A stretch of 64,000 nucleotides of DNA from Corylus avellana (taxonomy: Eukaryota; Streptophyta; Magnoliopsida; Fagales; Betulaceae), in NCBI RefSeq assembly GCF_901000735.1, contig NC_081545.1, forward strand, positions 18,112,758 to 18,176,757, written 5' to 3'. Numbering within the stretch: position 1 is the first letter of the stretch; each line of letters opens with the position of its first letter. This document shows positions 1-10,236 of the stretch, one piece after another. A model generated the notes under the pieces. That model searched no databases and was not told the origin of the DNA. It was given only the letters and a program-made list of their open reading frames with translations. Both the position numbers and the translations under genes were made by a program.

Positions 1-240
1 CAACTCTTACACTAGAAAAGGAAAAGAAATAAGATTTCAGCTAGATGAAATATTGAGAAACTTTTTCAACCAAACAGCCCCACACACCCCAACTGAGAAA
101 GAGTAGATATAGCAATAAACATTTAAATATTCACTAATTTTTCATCCGGATCCCATTTATAAATAAATTCTGACAAAGATACTAATTTTCCAGAAAGTTT
201 TAAGAAACAAAAAAAAGTTGACCAATTTAATGTGATACCA

Positions 241-291
241 ATTTTTTTTTTTTTTTTTTTTTTATTAAGAAAAAAAAAAAAAAAAAAAAAA
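241..291. repeat. Poly-T/poly-A palindromic run
   Basis: A T run of about 23 bases is followed at once by an A-rich run of similar length, giving a simple hairpin inside an intron of the PRS4-like gene. It probably arose from a retroposon tail or by slippage. Nothing coding is seen here. Confidence 0.8.
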
Positions 292-348
292 CACCCTATC
301 AGGACAAAAGAATCAAATCTGATCACTTCCACAAAAGATAGAACAAAC

Positions 349-2400
349 CTGCAAAGCATGGATATCATAGATGACTAAACTAGTAGGGCCACCTCTCGAT
401 ATAGGTATATTTGTCAACATCCTTGATAACGTAAATGCTGTTGCTACATCCCCTTCATCTTCCATTCGCTCAAAGGAGCCAGTTGGAAAGAAAGGCAAGA
501 CCAATGTGAAGGAAGCAACAAACAACCGTGGGAGTAGATATATGACAGAAAGCTGCTCGAAGATAACTCCTGTGGAGCTGAAGGATGCAAGAAAGGCAAC
601 ATGTTGACCTCTCAGATCTTGTGCATCGTTAATATAAATGTTTGGAAATCCATCATCAAAATTCCTGCATATGCATAGAAGTTGTCAGTCCTCTGATGCA
701 CCCTTATACGAGACTAGCTAAATTCCTACTGCAAACAGCATAAATTTTAAATCATAAAAAAATAAATAAAATAAAAAACAACTATGTAAGAAAATTTTTC
801 TGGATAGTTGCAAAGTAGAAAGCAGAATTTATTTATTTATTTTTTCATTTTCAATAGTAAGCAGATTTAGGAGTAACCACCAACAGTTTATTCATCCCTT
901 GGTCAGGAAAAAAAAATTGAAGTTGCAATAATTCTTTGCAACTATTCTTGCAGATTTAGGGCTAAGTGAAGCTTTCAAGTCATACTAGATCTAAGGTGGA
1001 AGAAGGCAACAAGGTTATATTTTCGCTTGATCTATGGTTTGGAGATAAGGTCCTTAAGGAAGCCTTTATGGGTTTATTTGGTATTATGTGCCCAAAGGAT
1101 GCTTTCATTGTGGATCATGTGGAAATTCCTAGAGATCCCATTCAGTAGAATGTGAGCTTTGCTATAACGGCTCATGATTGGGAGATGGATGTCTTTGCAT
1201 CATTTTTTTGGGTGTTGCATTTAGGGAGAGTGAAATGGGAAGGCAAGGACAAGTTGTGGTAGGTCCCTTTCAAAAGAAGGTTGTTTGGTGTTAAATCCTT
1301 TTACATTGTCATGAATTAAAATGATGGTTACCGTTTTTTTTGGAAGAGTGTTTGGCGGACTAAAGCTCCATTGAGGGTGGCTTTTTTTGCTTGGTCGACG
1401 GCCCTAAGAAAGATCCTCATCATCAACAATCTCCGGAAACGGCAAGTCATTGTTGTCAATAGGTGTTGTCAATAGGTGCTTGAATCATCTTCTTCTTCAT
1501 TATGTGGTTGCATGTGCTATGTAGAATGTTTTCTTTAGACGGTTTGGGCTGTCTTGTGTTATGCCTAGACAAATAACCGACTTGTATGCTTGTTTGTTGG
1601 TGGACTACCCATAACACTTGAAATGTTGTTGTATGAAAAATGGTACCTTTGTGCTTTTTGTTGTGTCTTTAGAGGGGAAAAAAAAAAAAAAAAAAAAAAA
1701 GATAAAAGTTTTGAGAAACGTAAGAGGAGTTTGAAGGAGACTAAGTCCTTATTTTTCAACACCCTAAATCTTTGGACAGCTACTTTAGTTTCTCCTTTGG
1801 TAATTAATTATCATGATTTTTTAGTTATTTTTGCTCCTACTAGTTACGTGGCTTCTTTTGTATACTCTATGTGTATCCGGAGACGCCTTATGCTTTTAAT
1901 GATATCTCAATTTACGCTTTTAATAATATCTCGATTACTTATTTTTTAAAAAAAAACTATTCTTGCAGTTGCAACTTCAGATTTGACCAAAGCCTATATT
2001 AAACCCAACCACATATTAGTTGCAGGTTATCAATCCCAATTTAAGAGATAGGTCCCAGTCTATGGGAACGTTCCAAAAAAAAATAATAATAACAAATAAC
2101 AAAAAAAAAGGTACGAAAATTTCCAGAAGCATTTGAACACAGATGCAAGAAAAGTTAGACTCTGTCTACTAAACTTTTTGTTTTTGTTTCTGTTTTCAAA
2201 ACAAAAACATAAACAATCATTCCAAAATGCAAAACACTCCTCAAAACACAAAAACAATTTTCACATTTACGTCACACATTAGATACTTAAAAAGGAAACA
2301 TCTTTTGCAAAGGTTATCAAGTATGGTGAAAATATAATTTGAGTAGCTATAGTGGTAATGTGATTACCATAAAAAACAAAGGGGAAGCTTTGAAGAAGGG

Positions 2401-2433
<33 letters not shown>

Positions 2434-2790
2434 GGAAATTGAAAAGGTTGATGATGTGTTTCAGGTTCCATACACTCTTATAAAGCACAAACCTTTATTG
2501 GGTATTGGCAAGAACATACATAGATTGGCAGCAAAACTTAATGAGATAACAGGAATTCATTGTTTATAGTAAAATTGTAAAGAAAACAAAACTGCCCATT
2601 TCATGTTTATAGCAGAATAACAATATAAAGCACAGAAACAAGTGAAGAAAGAAGAAAAAGACCTCCATTTGATGGTTTGGAGAGTGATATTGTCGGACTG
2701 AGCGGCGACGTTTCGCGCGAGGTCCTCGCACTCCGGGTAGTAGAAGAGGTGCACTTGCTTTTTCTTCGTCTGAGATTGAGACAAAGCCAT
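349..2790 (-). CDS. PRS4: Ribose-phosphate pyrophosphokinase, PRS4-like (first two exons)
   Basis: Makes PRPP from ribose 5-phosphate and ATP, feeding nucleotide, histidine and tryptophan synthesis. Exon 1 (2663-2790) starts at ATG 2790 and encodes an N-terminus with [17 protein letters not shown], ending in ...IKWR before a GT donor. Exon 2 (349-664) follows an AG acceptor and reads through [54 protein letters not shown] and [18 protein letters not shown], ending at a CAG/GT donor. Joining the exons keeps the frame and matches the plant class II (PRS3/PRS4) enzymes. The absence of a transit-peptide-like extension favours the cytosolic PRS4 type. Later exons, including the PRPP-binding motif, lie beyond the left edge. 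Intron 1 (665-2662) holds a LINE insertion. Family call is firm; the choice of PRS4 over PRS3 is less so. Confidence 0.9.
940..953. repeat. Left target-site duplication of the intronic LINE
   Basis: AACTATTCTTGCAG, identical to 1955-1968 on the far side of the LINE. The length and identity are typical of an L1-type insertion. Confidence 0.85.
954..1954 (+). mobile_element. 5'-truncated LINE in PRS4 intron 1
   Basis: Degenerate C-terminal part of a plant L1-type LINE ORF2, antisense to the host gene. Readable pieces in order are a segment with [16 protein letters not shown] and DAFIVDHVE (966-1148), then [17 protein letters not shown] near 1365-1410, a zf-RVT-like stretch near 1430-1560, and [16 protein letters not shown] at 1748-1795. 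Several frameshifts and stops separate them. An A run at 1680-1700 sits inside the ORF region, and the element ends in about 9 A's. A perfect 14-bp direct repeat, AACTATTCTTGCAG, lies at 940-953 and 1955-1968. This is the expected target-site duplication of target-primed reverse transcription and fixes both ends. Confidence 0.85.
1955..1968. repeat. Right target-site duplication of the intronic LINE
   Basis: Second copy of the 14-bp direct repeat, directly after the A tail of the LINE. Confidence 0.85.
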
Positions 2791-2945
2791 TTAGCGCCCA
2801 AACTCCTACCTCTCGGAGCCTTTACAAAGTGAGAAACAGAGGGTTTTAGGGACACACAGACACACAGCGACAGAGACCGAGAGAAAGAGAGAGAGAGGGG
2901 CTGAGATACTGATGAGAGGTGTTTGGTTGCTTGAGTTATATAGCC
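2791..2945 (-). promoter_or_regulatory. PRS4 5' leader/proximal promoter with GA tract
   Basis: The sequence directly upstream of ATG 2790 contains a GA-rich tract (2876-2900, CT-rich on the gene strand), common in plant 5' leaders and core promoters. I cannot place a TATA box with confidence; the TATATA-like string near 2936-2942 on the plus strand is a candidate only. Confidence 0.35.
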
Positions 2946-3119
2946 CGGGAACGGTGTGAAATATGCCTTGTTGGTGCAAAACTTGGAATAGGAATACCAG
3001 TGGATGGGGCGGGCGTGAATTATTCCATTCTCCTGACCAAACAAAGCGTATAAAAATACTTCCCCCGTTTGAAGCGTTAATTATGCAGTGTTGCTTTTGC
3101 TATGGACCGGACCTTCAAA

Positions 3120-3900
3120 GTAGTGGGGACCTTCTTTTTTTCTTTTTTCTTTTTTCTTTTTCTTTTTTCTTTTTTTTTCAACCTTTGGAATAAAGAACTT
3201 GGATGACTATGCGGGCTCCATTTTATATGGTTTTTTAATAATATAGACAGAAATATATATAATATTACTAATTTTGTATTCTTTTTTTTTTAAGGACAAA
3301 ATAAAATTTACTACATTGGGTCGGTGAGACAAGAGCTAGTGTCTCTCTTTGGAGAGCTTTTCAGGAGGATCTCGTTTCTAAAACTCTAATGGTTTGTTTG
3401 TTTCATGGAATAACTATTCTATCAGAAAAAAGAATAGTTGTTTTTAAGAATAAAAGAGTGTAGAATAAAATAACTATTCATATTCCTTAATTTGGTTGAA
3501 ACACTGAAATGAAGTATGGAATGGAATAACTATTCTTATTCCAGTCTAATAGGATGGTGAATGGAATCAAGTGTAGAATGAAATAATTATTCCTATTTCT
3601 TTGTTTGGTATAGTCTAATAAAATGGAATCTAATCGAATTTCCTACAATACTTATTTTAATTAAGAACTTTTTTTATTTATTTTTGAAACATAAACGACT
3701 CTACTATAAATTTTTGTTTAAAAAAAATTTGTCAAGTATATGACCATTTTTTTTTTTTTGCATGAAAATAGACTTTCTACGGCTTGAGATACTTCTAGTA
3801 CTAACCAGAAAACAAGAAAGAAGGATAATTTAATTAATTAATTAATTAATTAATTAATTTATTATTATTTTTTTTTTTAAAAAAAAAAGGTTACTTCAAA
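3120..3900. repeat. AT-rich repeat region with MITE-like motifs and TTAA microsatellite
   Basis: No gene is visible. The segment 3390-3650 has at least five variants of a GGAATAACTATTC-type motif in both orientations, as in small non-autonomous DNA transposons, but I could not fix its termini. A (TTAA)n tract runs from 3831 to 3859, followed by T and A runs. Confidence 0.4.
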
Positions 3901-3907
3901 ACCTAGG

Positions 3908-4163
3908 TTGGCCATCTCCAAAGCCCAAAACACACTAGCCATTATTGAGAAGCTGCCACCAACGGCACCGCCGTCGAAGCCTTTCTCCCCGCAAGACTGG
4001 GAGACGCTCATCGACGACTTCCAGTACAGAGGTTTTCGGCAGCAAAAATGGAGCTCCCTCTACTCGATCCCCTCCCTCCTCAACCTTGCCCTCTCGTCCA
4101 TCCACAAAAGGGGCTTCCCTCTCAAGCTCCACCTCCACTTCCTCGAAGAATTCTGCGATGCGC
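3908..4163 (+). pseudogene. First part of an unidentified host coding exon, cut by an LTR retrotransposon
   Basis: A GC-richer reading frame encodes ...AISKAQNTLAIIEKLPP, DWETLIDDFQYRGFRQQKW and FPLKLHLHFLEEFCDA, then meets the 5-bp target site TGCGC and the LTR at 4164. The frame resumes at 9567 past the retrotransposon. At the apparent start the codon is TTG, not ATG, and the resumed frame soon meets a TAG, so this looks like a dead copy or fragment. The composition resembles a conserved helical (HEAT/ARM-like) plant protein N-terminus. I do not recognise the family with certainty and give no name. Confidence 0.5.
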
Positions 4164-4562
4164 TGTAACATGAAAGTTATTGTCAAACCAGATTTAGAAA
4201 GGGAAATGAAAGAGAAAGAGTGAAAGTAAGAGACTTTGAGAGTGAAATTGACAACTTCTTATTGAACAACTTGGCCAATTCGAGATGGCTAATCTCCATA
4301 CAATGCTTGTACACTTCTCCAAAGATACCATTTCTTGTACTTAACCAGCCTTATATAGGCTTAACAGTTAAGGCAATTAGGCTTACAACTGTATACAACT
4401 AACTGTAACAACTCTTACAACTAACTACCATCAACTACTATAACAGCTTCCATTATACACGTGCAGCAATGCTTCCTAACAGAATTAACTATCATGCTCA
4501 TGCTTCCTTTCCCTCTAGCTTCTCAAGTCTTCTGCAGCAACTTCTCATTCCTTCATGTGACA
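4164..4562 (-). repeat. 3' LTR of the chromovirus
   Basis: 399-bp LTR, the direct-repeat partner of 9178-9566. It begins TGTAACATG and ends GTGACA on the plus strand. The TATATAGG-type string near 4350 is a candidate promoter element shared by both LTRs. Confidence 0.88.
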
Positions 4563-4577
4563 TAGCCTTCCTCTCTA
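4563..4577 (-). other. Polypurine tract next to the 3' LTR
   Basis: On the minus strand the sequence AGAGAGGAAGGCTA lies directly before the 3' LTR, at the position expected for the plus-strand primer of a Ty3/gypsy element. Confidence 0.6.
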
Positions 4578-4639
4578 AAGCACCTTGCCACGGATAAGCA
4601 TGCTGTAAAGCAAACAAGTCCTCCCAAGAAGCATCATCA

Positions 4640-5019
4640 ACAGTTTGACCAACCCACTAAACCAGAATTTCAGTAATTGCACAATTACCTTGCTTCTTAC
4701 ACCTTTTAGCCAGAATTTTCAAGGGTTCTGGTTGAAGGACCCCATGCACATCCATTGGAGGTAGTTTAGGAATAAGAAAATTCTTGCTACCCAACTTCAA
4801 CTTCAATTGAGATACATGAAAAATTGGATGAATCCGAGCTGCCACTGGAAGATCTAACTCATAGGCTACCTTCCCCACCCTACGAATGATCTGAAATGGG
4901 CCATAAAACCTAGGAGATAACTTCAAAGATCTTCTAGTAACCACAGATTGTTGTCTATAGGGCTGCAGCCTTAGATGAACCATCTGCCCTACCTCAAATT
5001 CTCTATCTGATCTCCTCAA
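4640..5019 (-). pseudogene. Chromovirus integrase C-terminus with chromodomain-like tail
   Basis: Encodes the post-integrase segment with [44 protein letters not shown] and [10 protein letters not shown], typical of the GPY/F module of Ty3/gypsy integrases. An in-frame stop near 4657 is followed by VQWVG...DASWEDLF, a chromodomain-like remnant. In the family this tail guides integration to chromatin. It is separated from the upstream integrase core by a stop near 5022. Confidence 0.8.
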
Positions 5020-5025
5020 ATTAGC

Positions 5026-6129
5026 TTACATTTTCATCCTATGTTGAGCTTGTTGCAGATTGCTTCTTAACAAAGATATAATTTGTTCTCTAGATCGAAG
5101 AACTTCATCTACAACCTTTAACTTTGTAGTACCCGGAATGTAGGTGAATAACCGTGGAGGGGGAATTCCATAAATAGCTTCAAAAGGTGTCATCTTAGTA
5201 GAAGCATGCCAAGTAGTATTATACCAATACTCTGCCCATGGCAGCCAAGACAACCATTGCTTAGGCCTCTTTTGCACAAAACACTTCAAATAAGTCTCCA
5301 CACACTTATTAACAATCTCAGTTTGGCCATCAAGTTGAGGATGATAACTAGTACTAAACTTCAAAGTAGTACCTTACAGCTTGAATAACTCCCTCCAAAA
5401 GACACTAGTGAAAATAGGGTCTCGATCTGAAACAATGGAAGTAGGCATTCCATGTAATTTCATGACCTATTGAACAAACACTTGAGCTATTTTAATAGCT
5501 GTATATGGATGGGAAAGAGCAATAAAATGGCCATACTTAGACAATCTGTCTACCACCACCAGGACCATTGATTTCCCTTGAGAAATTGGTAGTCCTTCCA
5601 CAAAATTCATAGACACATCAATCCACACTTTGCTAGGAATGGGAAGAGGTTGCAACAAGCCAACAAGAGACATATTCTCATACTTAGATTGCTGACAAAC
5701 TTCACATTCTATAATAAACTTCTTGAGATCAGTAGTCATCCCTTTCCAATAAAAATCCCTCTTGGCTCTTTGCAATGCTTTTTCAAACCCTAAATGGCCT
5801 ACAATCGGGCCACTATGCACAAAATGCAAAACTTGTGCTCTTATGGCCTAAGAACTCCCAAAGTAAATCCTCCTCTTATAAAACAACAAATTATCCCTAA
5901 GGAGAAACTTTTTTGGATCTAACTCCCCTTTCCCCCATTGCCCCATTAAAGTCTTCAGCTGCACATTAGTTTCATACTCAGGCCTTAAATTATTTATCAA
6001 ACTAACAGTAGGTATGGATAGAAGAGATAATGTTATCTCAGGTTCCCAATCATCCCTTCTCAATAGGGCATCTACCACTCTATTCTCCACTTCCTTCTTG
6101 TACTCCACTGTAAAGTTATAATCAATCAA
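5026..6129 (-). pseudogene. Chromovirus integrase (broken)
   Basis: In minus-strand order: the RNase H/integrase linker (DYNFTVEYKKEVENRVVDAL, 5848-6129), a zinc-binding and catalytic-core segment (HSGPIVGHLGFEKALQ...CEVCQQSKY...WIDVSMNFVEGLP...VVVDRLSKYGHF, 5467-5829), and the end of the core (STSYHPQLDGQTEIVNKCVE...WLPWAEYWYN, 5026-5364). The D of WIDV, the D of VVVDRLS and the E of DGQTEIVN are candidate DDE residues. At least two stops or frameshifts break the chain, so no working enzyme can be made. Confidence 0.85.
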
Positions 6130-6147
6130 CTTAGTGATCCATTTATG

Positions 6148-7230
6148 CTAAAAAGGGGTGCCCACCTTCTGTTCTAAAATAAACTTCAGAATTTGATCAT
6201 CTGTTTTAACAATGAATGGTTTCCCGAGCAAATAAGGCCTCCATTTTTTAATAGCTGTCACTAAAGCAAACAATTTCTTCTCATAAGTGGACATATGGAC
6301 AGCTTTCCCTTTCAAGGCTTTACTCAAGGATGCAATTGGCCTGTTGGATTGCATTAAAACTACCCCAATCCCCATGCCACTAGCATCACATTCAATCACA
6401 AAAGGTTGTGAAAAGTTAGGAAGTGCAAGAATTGGAGCTGCTGTCATGGCAGCCTTGAGTTTGTTATATGCCTCAACAGCTAATTCCTCACAAGAAAAAA
6501 CATTTTTCTTCAACATAGCTGTCAAAGGGCCTGCAATAGATCTATACCCTTTAATAAATTTTCTATAGTAACTAGTGAGTCCCAAAAATCCTTTCAAAGA
6601 CTTAAGAGTTTTAGGAAAGGGCCATTCCACCATAGCTTTAATCTTCTCATGGTCAGCCTTAACTCCTGAAGCAGAAATTACATGTCCAAGATACTCCACT
6701 TCCACACAACCAAACTTACACTTGGACATTCTAGCATATAACTGATTCTTCCATAACAAATCCAAAGTGATTCTTAAGTGCTGCTTATAAGTTTCCAAAT
6801 CCTTATTAAAAACCATAATATCATCAAAACAAACTAAGATGAATTTTCTAAGAAAAGGTTTAAAAACATGATTCATAAGGCTTTGAAAAGTAGATGGAGC
6901 ATTAGTAAGGCCAAAGGGCATCACCAAAAACTCATAGTGACCCTCATGAGTGCGGAATGCAGTCTTATGGATATCCTTATCAACCACCCTAATCTGATGA
7001 TAACCAGATTTCAAATCCAATTTAAAAAACCATTTAGCTCCCCACAATTCATCTAACAACTCATCTACAACTGGTATAGGAAATTTTTCCTTGATAGTTA
7101 CTTGTAGATTCAAGGCTCTATAATCCATACACATACTCCAGCTGCCACCTGCCTTCCTCACAAGTAACACTGGAGAAGAGAAAGAGCTCTGACTGCATCT
7201 AATCACTCCAGATTGCAACAACTCCTTCAC
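6148..7230 (-). pseudogene. Chromovirus reverse transcriptase and RNase H
   Basis: The longest open stretch of the element (360 codons). RT motifs read in order: SSPVLLVRK, MDYRALN, FPIPVVDELLDEL, FKLDLKSGYHQIR, TAFRTHEGHYEFLVMPFGL, NAPSTFQ, LVCFDDIM and VEYLGHVIS. The catalytic motif is F-D-D-I, a Y-to-F variant of the usual Y-D-D-I; both aspartates are kept. RNase H follows with FVIECDASGMGIGVVL and STYEKKLFALVTAIKKWRPYL. A stop near 7233 and another near 6147 cut it off from protease and integrase. Confidence 0.9.
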
Positions 7231-7277
7231 AATCTTCTCTATCTCCTCCTTTTGATAAAAAGGGTATCAGTAAGGCC

Positions 7278-8069
7278 TCACTGAAACAGGCTGTGCACCT
7301 CCTTCAAATGAATTGCATGATCATGAGATCTTTTAGGAGGCAGCTCCTTAGGATCTGCAAAAATGTATGCAAATTCTTCTAATAACTGAGCCATAGGACC
7401 AACTTCCATGTTCTGATTCTTCCTAGAGTCATTCCCCTGCTCCTGTTTAATCTCATCACCAAGAAGCTGCAACAAGACACCCTTGTTCTCACCCCTATTT
7501 AGTTTAAAAGATTCATCATCTTCTATACTAAAATTTAGATTAGCAGCCAACCCTTCCAACAAACAGGTTCTTTCCTCATACACAAACTGCATAGTAAGAT
7601 TAAGAAAATCCCACAATATAGGCTCTAAAGTCCGCAACCACTAAATACCAAGTACCATATCATAACCAGCCAGAGGTAAAATATAAAGATCAATAACAAA
7701 AGTATAACCTTGCAACTTAACCTTTGTGTTCTTACATTTACTAGGACTCACAATCTCATCTCCATTAGTGACCTTCACTTTGATAGATTCATTAACCACA
7801 TGCTGAATTCCAATTCCTTTAACCTTTTCTTGATCAAAAAAGTTATGTGTGCTTCCAGAATCGATCAAAATTATTACTTTCTGATTCTTTATCATACCTA
7901 CAATCCTCATAGTCTTAGGAGTAGGATTTTCAATAATGGCATGCAAAGAAATTTCAAGAAATTCTTCTAAAAAAAAATCACCTGGGTCTGGTTCCTCTTC
8001 CCCCTTTTGCAGCTTGTCCACCTTCTCTTCCACCTCCTCAATCAAGAATAATCTTGGTGAAGCACACAC
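7278..8069 (-). pseudogene. Chromovirus aspartic protease and linker
   Basis: Encodes the retropepsin domain with active-site motif LIDSGSTHNFF near 7846-7880 and the flap/hinge-like stretch YILPLAGYDMVLGI. After a stop at about 7640 comes the linker to RT (7278-7637), containing QLLEEFAYIFADPKELPPKRSHDHAIHL. The upstream end, CASPRLFLIEEVEE, follows directly on the gag zinc-knuckle remnant. Confidence 0.8.
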
Positions 8070-8086
8070 ATGGCCATGGCTCCACT

Positions 8087-9146
8087 TAGCATCATAGGTG
8101 TAACATATTCCTTTTTTTCATTCTTTCCATCATTTTAGCATTAGAGATTTTCTACACTGGTAACACTGCCTTACTGTAAACAAGAGGATTAGTCTTAATC
8201 TGATTATTACCATTAGCAACATTCTCCACATTCTTTTGTTGAGCAAAGAGATTGACTTCCCCTTCCCCCCAACAAACCAGTAGTCTTATTCTCAACCCCA
8301 AAATTCTTGGCTGCATTATTATAAGGAAGGATATTCCATTGGGGTTTAGTACTCTTTCTGAAATTGAACATATAATCCTCTTGGATTTTGGCTAAAGAAT
8401 AAGCATCCATCAAAGTCTTAGGTTCGAACATCTTTATTGCCAATCTAATTTCATCTTTTAACCCCCCATAAAGCAACTCAAGTTATGTGCTTCAGGCAAA
8501 TCAACCACCCTAGTGGCTAACACTTCAAACTGTTTTTTATATTCCTCCAAAAATCCCCCTTGCTTCAACTTAGACAAAGTTTCCATTGGATCATCATAAG
8601 ACCCCAGACCAAATCTAGTTTGTAATGCTTGAACAAATTCATTCCAAGTAGAAAAAGAATGCGACTTATATAATTCTTGAAACCAAATTAAAGTTGTACC
8701 TTCCATATGAAAAGAAGAAATCTTCAGCTTTTGAGTTTCTGGTGTAGAATAGTGATCAAAGAACTATTCAGCCTTGTAACACCAATTCAATGGATCCTCC
8801 CCATTGAATTTTGGAAACTCCAACTGAATGGACTTAGTGTAGAATCCATCTCCTGCATGAAAACCTCCACTATCTCCTGCATACCTTCCTCCAAAGATAC
8901 ACTTTTATCTTTCTGTTCTGTTCCCTTTTGCAATTCTTTAATGGAACTCAACAATTGATCAAAGCTCTCATCCAACTTCACCTCCAAACGATCCGGCCTT
9001 GCACTAATGAAAGCAAACTGATCAGCCTGCTTCTTCTCAAAACTATCCTGTCTTGGATTCCTCCCTTCAAAATTGTCCTGCAGCTGCTTAAACTCCTTCC
9101 TGAACTGCTCCAAATCAGAATTTTGCCCCATTGACCTAGTTTTCAT
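8087..9146 (-). pseudogene. Chromovirus gag (frameshifted)
   Basis: A gag-like polyprotein in at least three frames: an N-terminal coiled region starting MGQNSDLEQFRKEF (8787-9146), the capsid-like core with GTTLIWFQELYKSH, WNEFVQALQTRFG and LEEYKKQFEVLATRV (8458-8760), and KDEIRLAIKMFEPKTLMDAY (8213-8476). A decayed CCHC-type knuckle (CYQC...) is visible near 8090-8165. In the family this protein forms the virus-like particle. Confidence 0.75.
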
Positions 9147-9160
9147 GAAAAGAAAACAAA

Positions 9161-9174
9161 TGGCTCTTGATACC
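9161..9174 (-). other. Primer-binding site (initiator tRNA-Met type)
   Basis: The minus strand reads TGGTATCAAGAGCC 3 bp inside the 5' LTR. It matches the usual plant retrotransposon PBS for initiator tRNA-Met apart from one extra A. Confidence 0.75.
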
Positions 9175-9177
9175 ACT

Positions 9178-9566
9178 TGTAACAGGAAAGTTACTGCCAA
9201 ACCAGATTTAGAAAGGGAAATGAAAGAGAAAGAGTGAAAGTAAGAGACTTTGAGAGTAAAATGGACGACTTCTTCTTATTAAACAACTTGGCCAATTCGA
9301 GATGGCTAATCCCCATACAATGCTTGTACACTTCTTCAAAGAGACCCCTTCTTGTACTTAACCATCCTTATATAGGCTTAACAATTAAGGCAATTAGGCT
9401 TACAACAGTTTACAACTAACTGTAACAACTCTTACAACTAACTACCATCAACTACTATAACAACTTCCATTATACACGTGCAGTAATGCTTCCTAATAGA
9501 ATTAACTGTCATAGACGTCCAGCTTCTCAACTCTTCTGTAGCAGCTTTTCATTCCTTCACGTGACA
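9178..9566 (-). repeat. 5' LTR of the chromovirus
   Basis: 389-bp LTR pairing with 4164-4562. It differs by several indels and substitutions, most clearly near its right end, where the left copy has extra sequence around 4490-4520. Confidence 0.88.
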
Positions 9567-9673
9567 TGCGCTGTTCATCTCCTAGGAGCCCCAATTTCTG
9601 GATTGCCTCCTCGACACCCTCTGTCTCATCATCCAATTCCCCCTCGACGGGACTCACATTACCAAGAAAAACC
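9567..9673 (+). pseudogene. Second part of the interrupted host exon
   Basis: Starts with the target duplication TGCGC. Joined to 4163, the frame gives DALFIS, then a TAG, then FLDCLLDTLCLIIQFPLDGT and HIT before homology fades near 9670. The matching frame on both sides of the LTR element supports one original exon of unknown identity. The longer ORF called from 9486 through this area is not the same frame and is not supported. Confidence 0.45.
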
Positions 9674-10203
9674 TAATCACAGAAATAGAGAGATGAGACA
9701 TAGAAGAGATGGAGAGAGATACCTGGTTGGAAGACGGACGAGTTGCAGTCTGAGGAAGACGGACGGTTTGCCGTTTGAGAAAGACGACTGTTCAACAAAA
9801 GTCGAGAGGCGAGGGCTTTTGTTTCCACTGGAATATAGAGAGACGAGGGCTTTTGCTTTTGTGGCAAATTGTTTGGATGAGGTTTTAATTATATTTAAAT
9901 AATATTATTTATTCTTTGATTTTATTATTGATTATTGGGTATATATATTGCACTATTATATACACAGTACACTAGCTCATAACCCGTACTATGTGCAAGA
10001 TTTTTCATCATAATTTAATTTTAAAATTTAAATTCATCTCTATTGTACTTTTCATTGTATGTTAAAAAACACGTATAAAAATATATATTAGATATTTAAA
10101 TAAAAGAAAACATTTAAAGTTATACACCAGTATATATATTACTAAACAAAGTGAGTAAGTGACACAAAGTTATACAAAACATTGCATGAATGTATAAACC
10201 ACA

Positions 10204-10236
<33 letters not shown>

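Larger units (their letters stand above)
4164..9566 (-). mobile_element. Complete but decayed Ty3/gypsy chromovirus (Reina-like)
   Basis: A full-length 5.4-kb LTR retrotransposon on the minus strand. Its LTRs are 9178-9566 (5') and 4164-4562 (3'), both in TG...CA form (TGTAAC...GTGACA on the plus strand). The 5-bp target duplication TGCGC lies at 4159-4163 and 9567-9571. The minus-strand order is PBS, gag, protease, RT, RNase H, integrase, chromodomain-like tail, polypurine tract. Small size, short LTRs and a C-terminal VQWVG...DASWED stretch suggest the Reina group of chromoviruses. Stops and frameshifts interrupt gag and pol, and the LTRs differ by several indels and substitutions, so it is an old, inactive copy. 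Confidence 0.9.

Noticed and set aside
2607..3044. 145-codon ORF overlapping PRS4 exon 1 in another frame
   Set aside because: Exon 1 is supported by homology and splice sites in the other frame; this ORF comes from the GA-rich leader.
9486..9902. 138-codon ORF over the right LTR and flank
   Set aside because: It starts in the LTR and runs out of frame with the host exon; no family features in its charged C-terminal part.
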